From AC-51 sp036265325 (GTDB taxonomy: Bacteria; Actinomycetota; UBA4738; HRBIN12): a DNA stretch of 64,000 nt. The notes beneath the pieces were generated by a model. The model was not told where the DNA came from and did not search any database. It worked only from the letters and a program-made list of their open reading frames with translations. Each line of letters opens with the position of its first letter. Positions within the stretch are counted from its first letter, which is position 1. Below, in pieces: positions 20,343 to 27,872 of the stretch. Location of the stretch: NCBI GenBank assembly GCA_036265325.1, contig DATAPH010000090.1, forward strand, positions 1 to 64,000, in the 5' to 3' direction. The position numbers and the translations under genes were made by a program.

Positions 20343-21971
20343 ATGGCACCGAAGCTCATCTCGTTCGATGAGGACGCACGGCGGGCGCTCGAGCGCGGCA
20401 TGGACCAGCTCGCCAACGCCGTCAAGATCACGCTCGGCCCCAAAGGCCGCAACGTCGTCCTCGAGAAGAAGTGGGGCGCGCCGACGATCACCAACGACGG
20501 CGTCTCGATCGCGAAGGAGATCGAACTCGACGACCCGCTCGAGAAGATCGGCGCCGAGCTCGTCAAGGAGGTCGCGAAGAAGACTGATGACGTCGCCGGC
20601 GACGGCACGACAACCGCGACCGTGCTCGCGCAGGCGATCGTGAAGGAAGGGCTGCGCAACGTCGCGGCCGGCGCGAACCCGATGGCCCTGAAGCGTGGCA
20701 TCGAGGCGGCAACCGACCTCGCGGTCGAGCGCATCAAGACCGTCGCGAAGGACGTCGACTCGAAGGACGAGATCGCCAACGTCGGCGCGATCTCGGCCGC
20801 GGACCCGGAGATCGGCGAGAAGATCGCCGAGGCCGTCGACAAGGTCGGCAAGGACGGCGTCATCACCGTCGAGGAGTCCAACACCTTCGGTATGGAGCTC
20901 GAGTTCACCGAGGGCATGCGGTTCGACAAGGGCTACATCTCGCCCTATTTCGTGACCGACCCCGAGCGGATGGAAGCGGTGCTCGACGAGCCGTACATCC
21001 TGATCGCGAACCAAAAGATCAGCGCGGTGAAGGACCTCCTTCCGGTGCTCGAGAAGATCATGCAGGCCGGCAAGCCGGTGCTCGTGATCGCGGAGGACAT
21101 CGAGGGCGAGGCGCTCGCGACGCTCGTCGTGAACAAGATCCGCGGCACGTTCCACTCGGCGGCAGTGAAGGCCCCGGGGTTCGGCGACCGCCGCAAGGCC
21201 ATGCTGCAGGACATCGCGATCCTCACCGGCGCGACGGTTGTGTCCGAAGAGGTCGGCCTCAAGCTGGAGAACGCGACGATGGATCTCCTCGGCACCGCGC
21301 GCAAGGTCGTCGTCACGAAGGACGAGACGACGGTCGTCGAGGGCGCCGGTAAGAGCGAGGACGTCACGGGCCGGATCAACCAGATCAAGGCGGAGATCGA
21401 GAAGACCGACTCCGACTACGACCGCGAGAAGCTTCAGGAGCGGCTGGCCAAGCTCTCCGGCGGCGTCGCAGTGATCAAGGTCGGCGCGGCCACCGAGGTC
21501 GAGCTCAAGGAGAAGAAGCACCGCATCGAGGACGCCGTGCAGTCGACCAAGGCTGCGGTCGAGGAGGGCATCGTGCCCGGCGGCGGCGTGGCCTTGCTGA
21601 ACGCCCAGGCGGCGCTCGACAAGGTCGACCTCGAGGGCGACGAGTTCACCGGCGCGCAGATCGTGCGTCGTGCGCTCGAGGAGCCGATCAAGCAGATCGC
21701 CGCGAACGCCGGCCTCGAGGGCGGCGTCGTGGTTGAGAAGGTTCGCGCCCTGAAGGAAGGCGAGGGCCTGAACGCGGCGACCGGCGACTACGGCGACATG
21801 ATCAAGTACGGCGTTGTCGACCCGGCGAAGGTCACGCGCTCGGCGCTGCAGAACGCGGCGTCGATCGGTGCGCTGTTCCTCACGACAGAGGCCATCGTCG
21901 CCGAGAAGCCGGAGAAGGCGCCTGCGATGCCGGGCGGCGGCGGTATGCCCGGCGGCGACATGGACTTCTGA
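20343..21971 (+). CDS. groEL: Chaperonin GroEL
   Basis: 60-kDa chaperonin, 542 aa, that folds proteins in a double heptameric ring with GroES. It shows LGPKGRNVVLEKKWGAPTITNDGVSIAKEI, the ATP-site DVAGDGTTTATVLAQ, the GIVPGGGVALL hinge segment and a Gly/Met-rich tail (MPGGGGMPGGDMDF), the form of the essential GroEL rather than the His-rich actinobacterial GroEL1. The ATG at 20343 has GGAGGGG just upstream. groES is not adjacent; the only GroES-like gene in the window is a divergent one at 31484-31888. Heat-shock control by HrcA is predicted. Confidence 0.98.
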   Translation: MAPKLISFDEDARRALERGMDQLANAVKITLGPKGRNVVLEKKWGAPTITNDGVSIAKEIELDDPLEKIGAELVKEVAKKTDDVAGDGTTTATVLAQAIVKEGLRNVAAGANPMALKRGIEAATDLAVERIKTVAKDVDSKDEIANVGAISAADPEIGEKIAEAVDKVGKDGVITVEESNTFGMELEFTEGMRFDKGYISPYFVTDPERMEAVLDEPYILIANQKISAVKDLLPVLEKIMQAGKPVLVIAEDIEGEALATLVVNKIRGTFHSAAVKAPGFGDRRKAMLQDIAILTGATVVSEEVGLKLENATMDLLGTARKVVVTKDETTVVEGAGKSEDVTGRINQIKAEIEKTDSDYDREKLQERLAKLSGGVAVIKVGAATEVELKEKKHRIEDAVQSTKAAVEEGIVPGGGVALLNAQAALDKVDLEGDEFTGAQIVRRALEEPIKQIAANAGLEGGVVVEKVRALKEGEGLNAATGDYGDMIKYGVVDPAKVTRSALQNAASIGALFLTTEAIVAEKPEKAPAMPGGGGMPGGDMDF

Positions 21972-21996
21972 CGCTGGTCTTATACACGCAACGCTC

Positions 21997-22025
21997 GAAC
22001 GGGGCCCGCTTCGCGGGCCCCGTTC
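21997..22025 (+). terminator. Terminator after groEL
   Basis: A perfect 13-base stem, GAACGGGGCCCGC with GCGGGCCCCGTTC, closes on a TTC loop and is followed by GTTTG. It lies 26 bases after the groEL stop. Confidence 0.85.
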
Positions 22026-22092
22026 GTTTGCCACTCGATCCGGGCTCCGGCGTTTGCTGGCGTTCGCGTTCCCTGTCACCATCCGCGTGGCG

Positions 22093-23727
22093 ATGCGCGT
22101 GCGCAGCGGAGAAACGTCGAGGAACGTTGCTGCTGCGTTCCAGAACCGCTCGCTGCGACGCGCGCTGATCGCCTTCGCCGCGTTCCGACCGACCGAATCC
22201 GCGCAGTGGATCGCGATCTTGGTGTACGCCTATGGACACGGGGGCAACCGCGAGATCGGGATCGTTGCCGTGTGCATGCTCGGGCCGACCGCGCTGCTGG
22301 CGCCGTTCCTCGCCCAGGTGGGCGATCGGATGTCCCGAGAGCGCGCGCTCGCGTTCGCCTACCTCGCGATCGGGTTCGCCTCCGCGTTGACCGGCGCCGC
22401 CGCAGCGATGTCGCTTCCTTCGGCCGTGTTCTACAGCTTCGCAGCGATCTCGACGATCACGATCTCCATGGTCCGGCCGACCCACCTGTCGACGCTCCCC
22501 GAGCTCGCAGAGACGCCCGCGCAGCTCACCGCGTCGAACGCGTTGACGAGCACCATCGAGGCGATCGCGATCTTCGTCGGCCCGTTGTTCGCAGGGGCGA
22601 TGATCGCGCTCTCGGGACCGGACGCGGTCTTCCTGGCGACGGGGATGCTGATGTTGATCGTGGGAATCCTCACGCTTGCGATCCACGCTCGGGCTCGCAT
22701 CACTGAGACGAAGGATCCGGTCGGCGACGCGCTCGAGGGCTTCCGTGAGCTTCGTCGGCGACCGGGGGCCCGGCTCCTCCTCGGCTTCGTGGCGGGCCAG
22801 ACGATGGTCATCGGCGCACTCGACGTTCTGACCGTCGTGCTCGCGTACTCGGTCCTGGCCATGGGTCCGTCGGGACCGGCGATGCTCTCAGCGGCCGTCG
22901 GTGTCGGCGGTCTGGTGGGCGCGGCTGCGACGGTGACGCTGATCGGCCGGGAACGACTGGCGCCCGCGTTCTTCCTCGGGGTGGTCGTCGTCGGTGTCCC
23001 GATCGCCCTCGTGGCGTTCGTGAACGGCCCGGGCGCCGCGATCATCCTGCTCGGTGTGGCCGGGATCGGGAAGAGCTTCTTCGACGTGACGTCGAGGACG
23101 TTGCTGCAGCGGAGCGTCGACGACGACGTGTTGGCGCGCGTGTTCGGCGTGCAGGAGGGGCTCGCGATGGGGGCGCTCGCCCTCGGATCGGTTGCCGCCC
23201 CCATCCTGGTTGCGCAGGTCGGCGTCGAGGTGACGTTCGTCGCCGCCGGCCTTGCCTTGCCGCTTGTCGCCGGGATCGCCTTCGAGCGGATCAGGGCGGT
23301 CGACCGAGGAGCGGCGCTCGCGGACCCGCGGGACATCGAGCTGCTGCGCGGCACCCCGATCTTCGGTCCGCTCGGTCCGGCGAACCTCGAGCGGGTGGCG
23401 CGGAACCTGGTCCCGATCGAGGTCTCCGACGGCGATGTCGTGATCCGGGAGGGGGACGCCGGCGACAGGTTCTACGTGATCGAGCAGGGCAAGGTAGTGG
23501 TCACCAAGGGTGGCGCCGAGCTCGCAACGCTCGGCCCGGGCGACTTCTTCGGGGAGATCGCCTTGCTGCGAGACGTCCCACGGACGGCGACCGTCACAAC
23601 GTCCGGACCGGCGTCGCTTCGGGCGCTCGACCGCGATGCGTTCCTCGCAGCCGTGACCGGGTCGCCCGCCGGGGCCGTTGCGCTCGGAGACGTTATGGAC
23701 CGCCGGGTCGCCGAGCACGACGACTGA
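22093..23727 (+). CDS. MFS transporter fused to a cyclic-nucleotide-binding domain
   Basis: About 544 aa. Residues 1-400 form a major-facilitator permease with about 12 membrane helices and the loop motif GDRMSRERAL between helices 2 and 3. Residues about 418-535 form a CAP/cNMP-binding domain (TPIFGPLGPANLERVARN... DRFYVIEQGKVVVTKGG... LGPGDFFGEIALLRDVPRTATV), including the phosphate-binding cassette FGEIALLRDVPRTATV. A cytoplasmic nucleotide sensor probably gates transport; the cargo is unknown. The start is uncertain: no good ribosome site precedes ATG 22093, and GTG 22087 or 22099 are alternatives. Terminators lie on both sides, so the gene is monocistronic. Confidence 0.85.
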   Translation: MRVRSGETSRNVAAAFQNRSLRRALIAFAAFRPTESAQWIAILVYAYGHGGNREIGIVAVCMLGPTALLAPFLAQVGDRMSRERALAFAYLAIGFASALTGAAAAMSLPSAVFYSFAAISTITISMVRPTHLSTLPELAETPAQLTASNALTSTIEAIAIFVGPLFAGAMIALSGPDAVFLATGMLMLIVGILTLAIHARARITETKDPVGDALEGFRELRRRPGARLLLGFVAGQTMVIGALDVLTVVLAYSVLAMGPSGPAMLSAAVGVGGLVGAAATVTLIGRERLAPAFFLGVVVVGVPIALVAFVNGPGAAIILLGVAGIGKSFFDVTSRTLLQRSVDDDVLARVFGVQEGLAMGALALGSVAAPILVAQVGVEVTFVAAGLALPLVAGIAFERIRAVDRGAALADPRDIELLRGTPIFGPLGPANLERVARNLVPIEVSDGDVVIREGDAGDRFYVIEQGKVVVTKGGAELATLGPGDFFGEIALLRDVPRTATVTTSGPASLRALDRDAFLAAVTGSPAGAVALGDVMDRRVAEHDD

Positions 23728-23806
23728 CACATCATCGCAACATCGTTGAGCGAACCCCTCCGCTGGGCCGGTCGAAAGACGAGGTGGAGCCCCTCTCTCC
23801 GGTCTT

Positions 23807-23834
23807 GAGCCCCGGCCGTGCGCGGCCGGGGCTC
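23807..23834 (+). terminator. Terminator after the MFS-cNMP gene
   Basis: GAGCCCCGGCCG pairs perfectly with CGGCCGGGGCTC across a TGCG loop (12-base stem), 79 bases after the stop. Confidence 0.75.
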
Positions 23835-23843
23835 TCGACCATC

Positions 23844-23849
23844 TAGGCT
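23844..23849 (+). promoter_or_regulatory. -10 hexamer of the thioesterase gene
   Basis: TAGGCT followed by nine bases and ATG 23859; the transcript would have at most a two-base leader. Confidence 0.45.
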
Positions 23850-23858
23850 CGGCGCGGC

Positions 23859-24248
23859 ATGGTCGAGGTCACCATCCCGATCCGCTGGCGGGACGTGGAC
23901 AACTACGGGCACGTCAACAACGCCGTCTATCTCACCTATCTCGAAGAGGCGCGCGATCGCTGGGCGCACCGGACGCTCGGTCCCGACGTCGACTTCGTGA
24001 TCGTCCGGATCGCGATCGACTATCGTCGGGAGCTCTCGCAGGACGACGACGAGGTCACCGTGACGTGTCGAGGCGTCGGGTACGGGACTTCCTCGATCCG
24101 GACCGCAGAACAGATCGTCGCCAAGGCGGGGTGGGTCGCCGCAGAGTCCGAGTCGGTGATCGTCGCGCATGACCCCGAGGCGCGCGCATCACGGCCGCTG
24201 ACCGACTTGGAACGCGCGACGTTGGATCGGACCATCGCCGCGGGTTAG
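23859..24248 (+). CDS. Hot-dog fold acyl-CoA thioesterase
   Basis: 129-aa 4HBT-type thioesterase: IRWRDVDNYGHVNNAVYLTYLEEARDRW carries the catalytic aspartate and the conserved HVNNAVYLTYLEEAR of the YbgC/FadM-like group. It should hydrolyse acyl-CoA thioesters in the cytoplasm; chain length is not predictable. It has no ribosome site but a -10-like hexamer close upstream. The TAG stop overlaps the TAA stop of the convergent NlpC/P60 gene. Confidence 0.88.
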   Translation: MVEVTIPIRWRDVDNYGHVNNAVYLTYLEEARDRWAHRTLGPDVDFVIVRIAIDYRRELSQDDDEVTVTCRGVGYGTSSIRTAEQIVAKAGWVAAESESVIVAHDPEARASRPLTDLERATLDRTIAAG

Positions 24249-25609
24249 TGCGGGAGTATCCGCCGGCCCCACATGAAGTGCGTCCGGTACCAGTCTGAGC
24301 CATACAGCCCGTGGCTGTTTCCGACCCACATGATCGACACGCCGCCGGGCGTGCTCGACGAATCCAATGCGAAGCCATTGCCGATGTACGTGTCGACGTG
24401 GTCGATGACCCCGTCACCGGCGCCGTCGTAGAACATGATGTCGCCCGGCACGAGATCGCCGTACTTGATCCGCTTCGGCGCCATCGTGGCCATGTCGCCC
24501 GACGTTCGCTGGGGGAGGGACCACCCGTTGTAGGGCCGCGGCGGATGGATGTTCCAGGCGCTGCCGTCGTCCGCTCGCAACAGCCACCAGGTGAGCCCCG
24601 AGCAGTCGAAGCCACTCCGTGGCTGACCGCCGAGGGCCAACGGTTCAGGCTTGTCGAACCCCCATTCACCGCCCCACACATACGGGTAGCCCGCATATCT
24701 GATCCCCCACTGCACCACGGCTCGCATCCGCGGCCCGAGGTGGGGAAGCTGGACGGTCTTGTATTGCCCGAGCAGGTTCGGAACCGCCCAGGACGGGAGC
24801 GTCGTCGCGTGGGCCAATGAGTACGCGACCTGCGCACGTGACATGGCATCCGGCGGCGACACGTCCATCGATTCGGAGCCTGTCGGCGCGTTGTACCGGA
24901 GATCCAGCAGCATGCCGAGGACCGTTGTTCCGAAGTTCGGCGCGACACGGAATCGCACGCCGTCGGGCGTATGGATGTTGTTCAATGCCTTGGCCGCCGG
25001 CGCGAGGCCGACGGCGAGGACGAGCGCCCGGTGCAGCATCGCCATCGTGACCGGCGCGTCGGGGTTGAAGACGCCCTCGGGCGCGGTCATCCAACCGTTC
25101 TGCACGGCGACCGCGGCCCAGCGATACCACGACGTCGATGCGTCGACGTCGGAGAACACGACCGAACCGTCGGGCTGTTCGTCGGGAGCGAACGCGCGGA
25201 CGATCGACCGTGCGAGGTATTTCCGCGTTTCGATCGCGCCGGGCCGGAAGTTGTAGGTGCCGTCGGGGTTGGGTCGGAAGTCGAGCATCCACGAGTTGTC
25301 GCTCGCCACCCAACGGATCGAGGCTCGCGCCCACGAGTCGTTGGTGCCGAGATCGGCGAAGGTGACGCTCGAGGCCTTGCTCGTCATGCGTGCGGTGTCG
25401 AGACCCGCGAGCTGGGTGCGCGACGTGGGATAGACGGTTGGGAGCGCAGGCTCGCCGGAGCGTCCGTGGCCTTCGGTCAAGCGATCGTTGCCAACGTGAT
25501 GCGCGTGCGCCGGTGTGCCGATCAGGGACAGACAGATCGAGGCCGACGCCGCTGCAGCGACGACGATCGTGCGCAGGCGACGTCGAACCACGCATCCCCC
25601 CGGAGGCAT
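24245..25609 (-). CDS. Secreted NlpC/P60 peptidoglycan endopeptidase with SLH-like repeats
   Basis: About 454 aa. A basic N terminus and hydrophobic stretch (TIVVAAAASASICLSLIGTPAHA) form a cleavable signal peptide. The middle (about 80-290) has three S-layer-homology-like repeats (TFADLGTNDSWARASIRWV..., VVFSDVDASTSWYRWAAVAVQNGWM..., MDVSPPDAMSRAQVAYSLAHA) that would anchor it to wall polymers. The C-terminal NlpC/P60 domain carries the catalytic cysteine in GFDCSGLTWW and histidine in IDHVDTYIG. It probably cuts peptide stems of peptidoglycan. The start is either ATG 25609 or GTG 25591, where GGGGGGA lies just upstream. Confidence 0.88.
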   Translation of the reverse strand: MPPGGCVVRRRLRTIVVAAAASASICLSLIGTPAHAHHVGNDRLTEGHGRSGEPALPTVYPTSRTQLAGLDTARMTSKASSVTFADLGTNDSWARASIRWVASDNSWMLDFRPNPDGTYNFRPGAIETRKYLARSIVRAFAPDEQPDGSVVFSDVDASTSWYRWAAVAVQNGWMTAPEGVFNPDAPVTMAMLHRALVLAVGLAPAAKALNNIHTPDGVRFRVAPNFGTTVLGMLLDLRYNAPTGSESMDVSPPDAMSRAQVAYSLAHATTLPSWAVPNLLGQYKTVQLPHLGPRMRAVVQWGIRYAGYPYVWGGEWGFDKPEPLALGGQPRSGFDCSGLTWWLLRADDGSAWNIHPPRPYNGWSLPQRTSGDMATMAPKRIKYGDLVPGDIMFYDGAGDGVIDHVDTYIGNGFALDSSSTPGGVSIMWVGNSHGLYGSDWYRTHFMWGRRILPH

Positions 25610-25651
25610 GTAGTTCCGTCGGCCGCCGCGGAGCCGAGCTTGAGCACGAGA

Positions 25652-25657
25652 TACGCT
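25652..25657 (+). promoter_or_regulatory. -10 hexamer, leaderless start of the 73-aa gene
   Basis: TACGCT, six bases, GTG 25664. The exact six-base spacing supports this start for the small gene that follows. Confidence 0.55.
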
Positions 25658-25663
25658 CACGGG

Positions 25664-25885
25664 GTGCTAGGCGAGCGTACTGCGGTCGTCGCGGAGGTGC
25701 AGCCCTACGAGGTGCACGGGTCACGGCACGTGACCGTTGCGCTGGCGTTCTCCGACGGCACGTTCATGCAAGCGCAACTCGGCGCCGAGAGCGTGCCCGA
25801 CGGACTACAACCCGGCGATCGCGTTGTGGTGAAGCTCGCGATGAGCGTGGTGATCGCCCTCGAGCGACCGCCGACGTCGGACTAG
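25664..25885 (+). CDS. Small conserved-looking protein, 73 aa
   Basis: Function unknown. The sequence alternates strands and turns (TAVVAEVQPYEVHGSRHVTVALAFSDGTFMQAQLGAESVPDGLQPGDRVVVKLAMSVVIAL), suggesting a small beta-barrel such as an OB- or TRAM-like fold. The frame is open much further upstream, but the GTG at 25664 sits six bases after a TACGCT hexamer and between two other genes. It is divergent from the NlpC/P60 gene, and its stop overlaps that of the convergent gene at 25882. Confidence 0.65.
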   Translation: MLGERTAVVAEVQPYEVHGSRHVTVALAFSDGTFMQAQLGAESVPDGLQPGDRVVVKLAMSVVIALERPPTSD

Positions 25886-26406
25886 CCGGCCGGGCCTTCC
25901 CGGCGGACCGCCTCGACGCTTTCGAGCGCCTTGCGGAGGTCGCCGAGCCATTCTTCCTGCTTGTCGGCCACCAGCCGCACGCACCAGGCGAGCGCGTGGC
26001 TCCTCGACCGCGCAACGCCCGCGTCGACCAGCGTGTCGAGGACCTTCCGCTCGGGCATCCGGAGACGGGTCATCGCCGGCGTCGCAACGGTGGTGAACAG
26101 GACGCGTTGCTCTCCGGCCCGGGCTCCCCAGCTGACCTTGCGGCCGAACCGGCGCTCCGCCTCATCGGCGATGCGCATCCGGTGGCCGCGCGTGTCCTCG
26201 CGGAATCCTTGGATCCGAGCCTCGGTGGCCGCCTTTCGGGTCTCGGGGCCTGCATCCGCCGGCAGATCGGGGTCTGACAACGTCCCCACGATCAAGATTT
26301 CGTCCCGGTCGAACGCGACCTCGGGGGCGCCGGTGAACCATTCGCCCGGGAGCCGGCCCAGGAACCAACCCTCGAGATGTTCCTGGAAGTCACTCTTTTC
26401 GCTCAT
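25882..26406 (-). CDS. Conserved actinobacterial protein with RHH-like C terminus
   Basis: 174 aa. The N-terminal part (EGWFLGRLPGEWFTGAPEVAFDRDEILIVGTL) matches my memory of a widespread unnamed actinobacterial family. The C-terminal part (MPERKVLDTLVDAGVARSRSHALAWCVRLVADKQEEWLGDL) looks like a ribbon-helix-helix segment, so DNA binding is possible. On the minus strand TAATCT (26414-26419) is seven bases before the ATG, and the palindrome AATCTGAGATT (26408-26418) overlaps it, an arrangement that would suit autoregulation. No toxin-like partner is seen. Confidence 0.7.
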   Translation of the reverse strand: MSEKSDFQEHLEGWFLGRLPGEWFTGAPEVAFDRDEILIVGTLSDPDLPADAGPETRKAATEARIQGFREDTRGHRMRIADEAERRFGRKVSWGARAGEQRVLFTTVATPAMTRLRMPERKVLDTLVDAGVARSRSHALAWCVRLVADKQEEWLGDLRKALESVEAVRREGPAG

Positions 26407-26413
26407 GAATCTG

Positions 26414-26419
26414 AGATTA
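26414..26419 (-). promoter_or_regulatory. -10 hexamer of the RHH-like gene, within a palindrome
   Basis: TAATCT on the minus strand, seven bases before the ATG; largely covered by the 11-base palindrome AATCTGAGATT at 26408-26418. The surroundings are more AT-rich than the rest of the window. Confidence 0.45.
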
Positions 26420-26612
26420 CATGCTTACTCGCATACGTCAAGCGGCCGCACGCGGGTCGTTTGGGTACGCTCAAGCGCCTTGGACCCCAGCCCCGCACGA
26501 CGTCGCTCCCGCCGCCTACGCTGGCAGCCAGCTCGCGACAGGGGTCGCTCCCCCAGCGCACGCCTACGCAGGCCTATCGGTCCCCGTCGCCGAGCCGCCA
26601 TCCGCGGGCGAC

Positions 26613-27872
26613 ATGGCGCCCGAGGACCACGAGATCGCGGACGCCGTCGCGCAGGGCAGCGACTGGATGACGGAGCTTCTGGCGCGGCTGGTCGACAAGG
26701 ACACGACGCTCGGCCACGAGGAAGCCGGCCAGGCCGTGATGCGCGAAGCGCTCTCCGAGCTCGGGCTGGAGCCGATCGACGTGCCCATGGACGCCGCCGC
26801 CCTTCGGGCGCATCCCTGAGCATCACCGTTCGATTGGGAGGTCGCCGACAAACGGAACGTCGTCGCGACGTGGTCGCCGGCCGATGGGTTCGGCGGCCTG
26901 AGCTTGATCCTGAACGGACACATCGACGTGGTCAGCCCCGAAGCACGCTCCCACTGGGTGCGCGATCCGTTCACCGCCCATGTCGACGGCGAATGGCTGT
27001 ACGGCCGCGGCGCAGCCGACATGAAATGCGGTTTAGCCGTGATCCTCGGCGCGGTGAAAGGACTGCGCGAGCTCGGCCTGTCGCCTCGCGCTCCGGTGCA
27101 CATCCAGTCGGTGGTCGAGGAGGAGTGCACGGGCAACGGTTGCCTCCAGACCGTGCTCGCGGGTTACGCCGCCGATGCCGCCATCATCGCGGAACCGTTC
27201 GGCGCCGCATCACCACCTCGCAGGTCGGCGTGCTCTGGTTCGACGTCGTGGTGCACGGCTTGCCCGCACGCGGCCGAGAGCGGCACGATGGTCAGTGCGA
27301 TCGAGTCGAGCCTGCCATTGATCCAGGCGCTCCGTGCGGTCGAGGCCGAGCTGAACGCCGCGCCCGCCTCGCCGTACGACCAGTACGAGCATCCGATCTC
27401 GCTCAACGTGGGGCAGATCCACGCCGGTGACTGGAACTCCACGGTGCCGGGCGAGTGCGTGACCGGCTTTCGGATCGCGATGTATCCGGGCACGCCGGTC
27501 GCCGACATCCGGGCTCGCGTCGAACGCGCGGTCGCGGATGCGGTCGCCGCGCAGCCCGGTGCGTTCGCGTCGGTGCCCGAGGTGCGGTACCGCGGGTTCG
27601 CGGCGGAGGGGTATCAGGTGCCACCCGACCGTCTCTTGGTCCAGTCGCTGTCGTCGGCCTACGCGCGACACCTCGGCACGCCGCCCGCGCTCGTCGCGAC
27701 GACGGGCACCACCGACGCGCGCGTCCTCGGCGCATCGGGCATCCGAACGGTGTGCTTCGGGCCCTACGCGGAGGGCGCGCACGGCGTGGGGGAGCGGGTG
27801 TACCTTCCGAGCGTGATCCAGACCGCACAGGTGATGGGCTTGTTCATCAAGGACTGGTGCGGCGTGACATGA
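26613..27872 (+). pseudogene. M20 family deacylase (ArgE/DapE type), three lesions
   Basis: The frame encodes an M20 metallo-deacylase whose motifs survive: NGHIDVVSP, GRGAADMKCG, VVEEECTGNG, the AEP ligand segment and the C-terminal EGAHGVGERVYLP. It is broken three times. An in-frame TGA (26817-26819) sits between RAHP and ASPFDWEV. One base is missing near 27207, shifting the reading to ITTSQVGVLWFDVVVHGLPA in another frame. Two bases are missing near 27268, where HAAESGTMVSAIESS resumes the first frame. Only about 20 residues lie between the shifts. Start ATG 26613 is tentative. Its stop overlaps the next gene's ATG as ATGA. It is either a recent pseudogene or a stretch of sequencing errors. 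Confidence 0.85.

Noticed and set aside
26817..26819. TGA in the M20 gene read as selenocysteine
   Set aside because: No SECIS-like stem was seen just downstream, the position is not a known catalytic cysteine, and two frameshifts follow.
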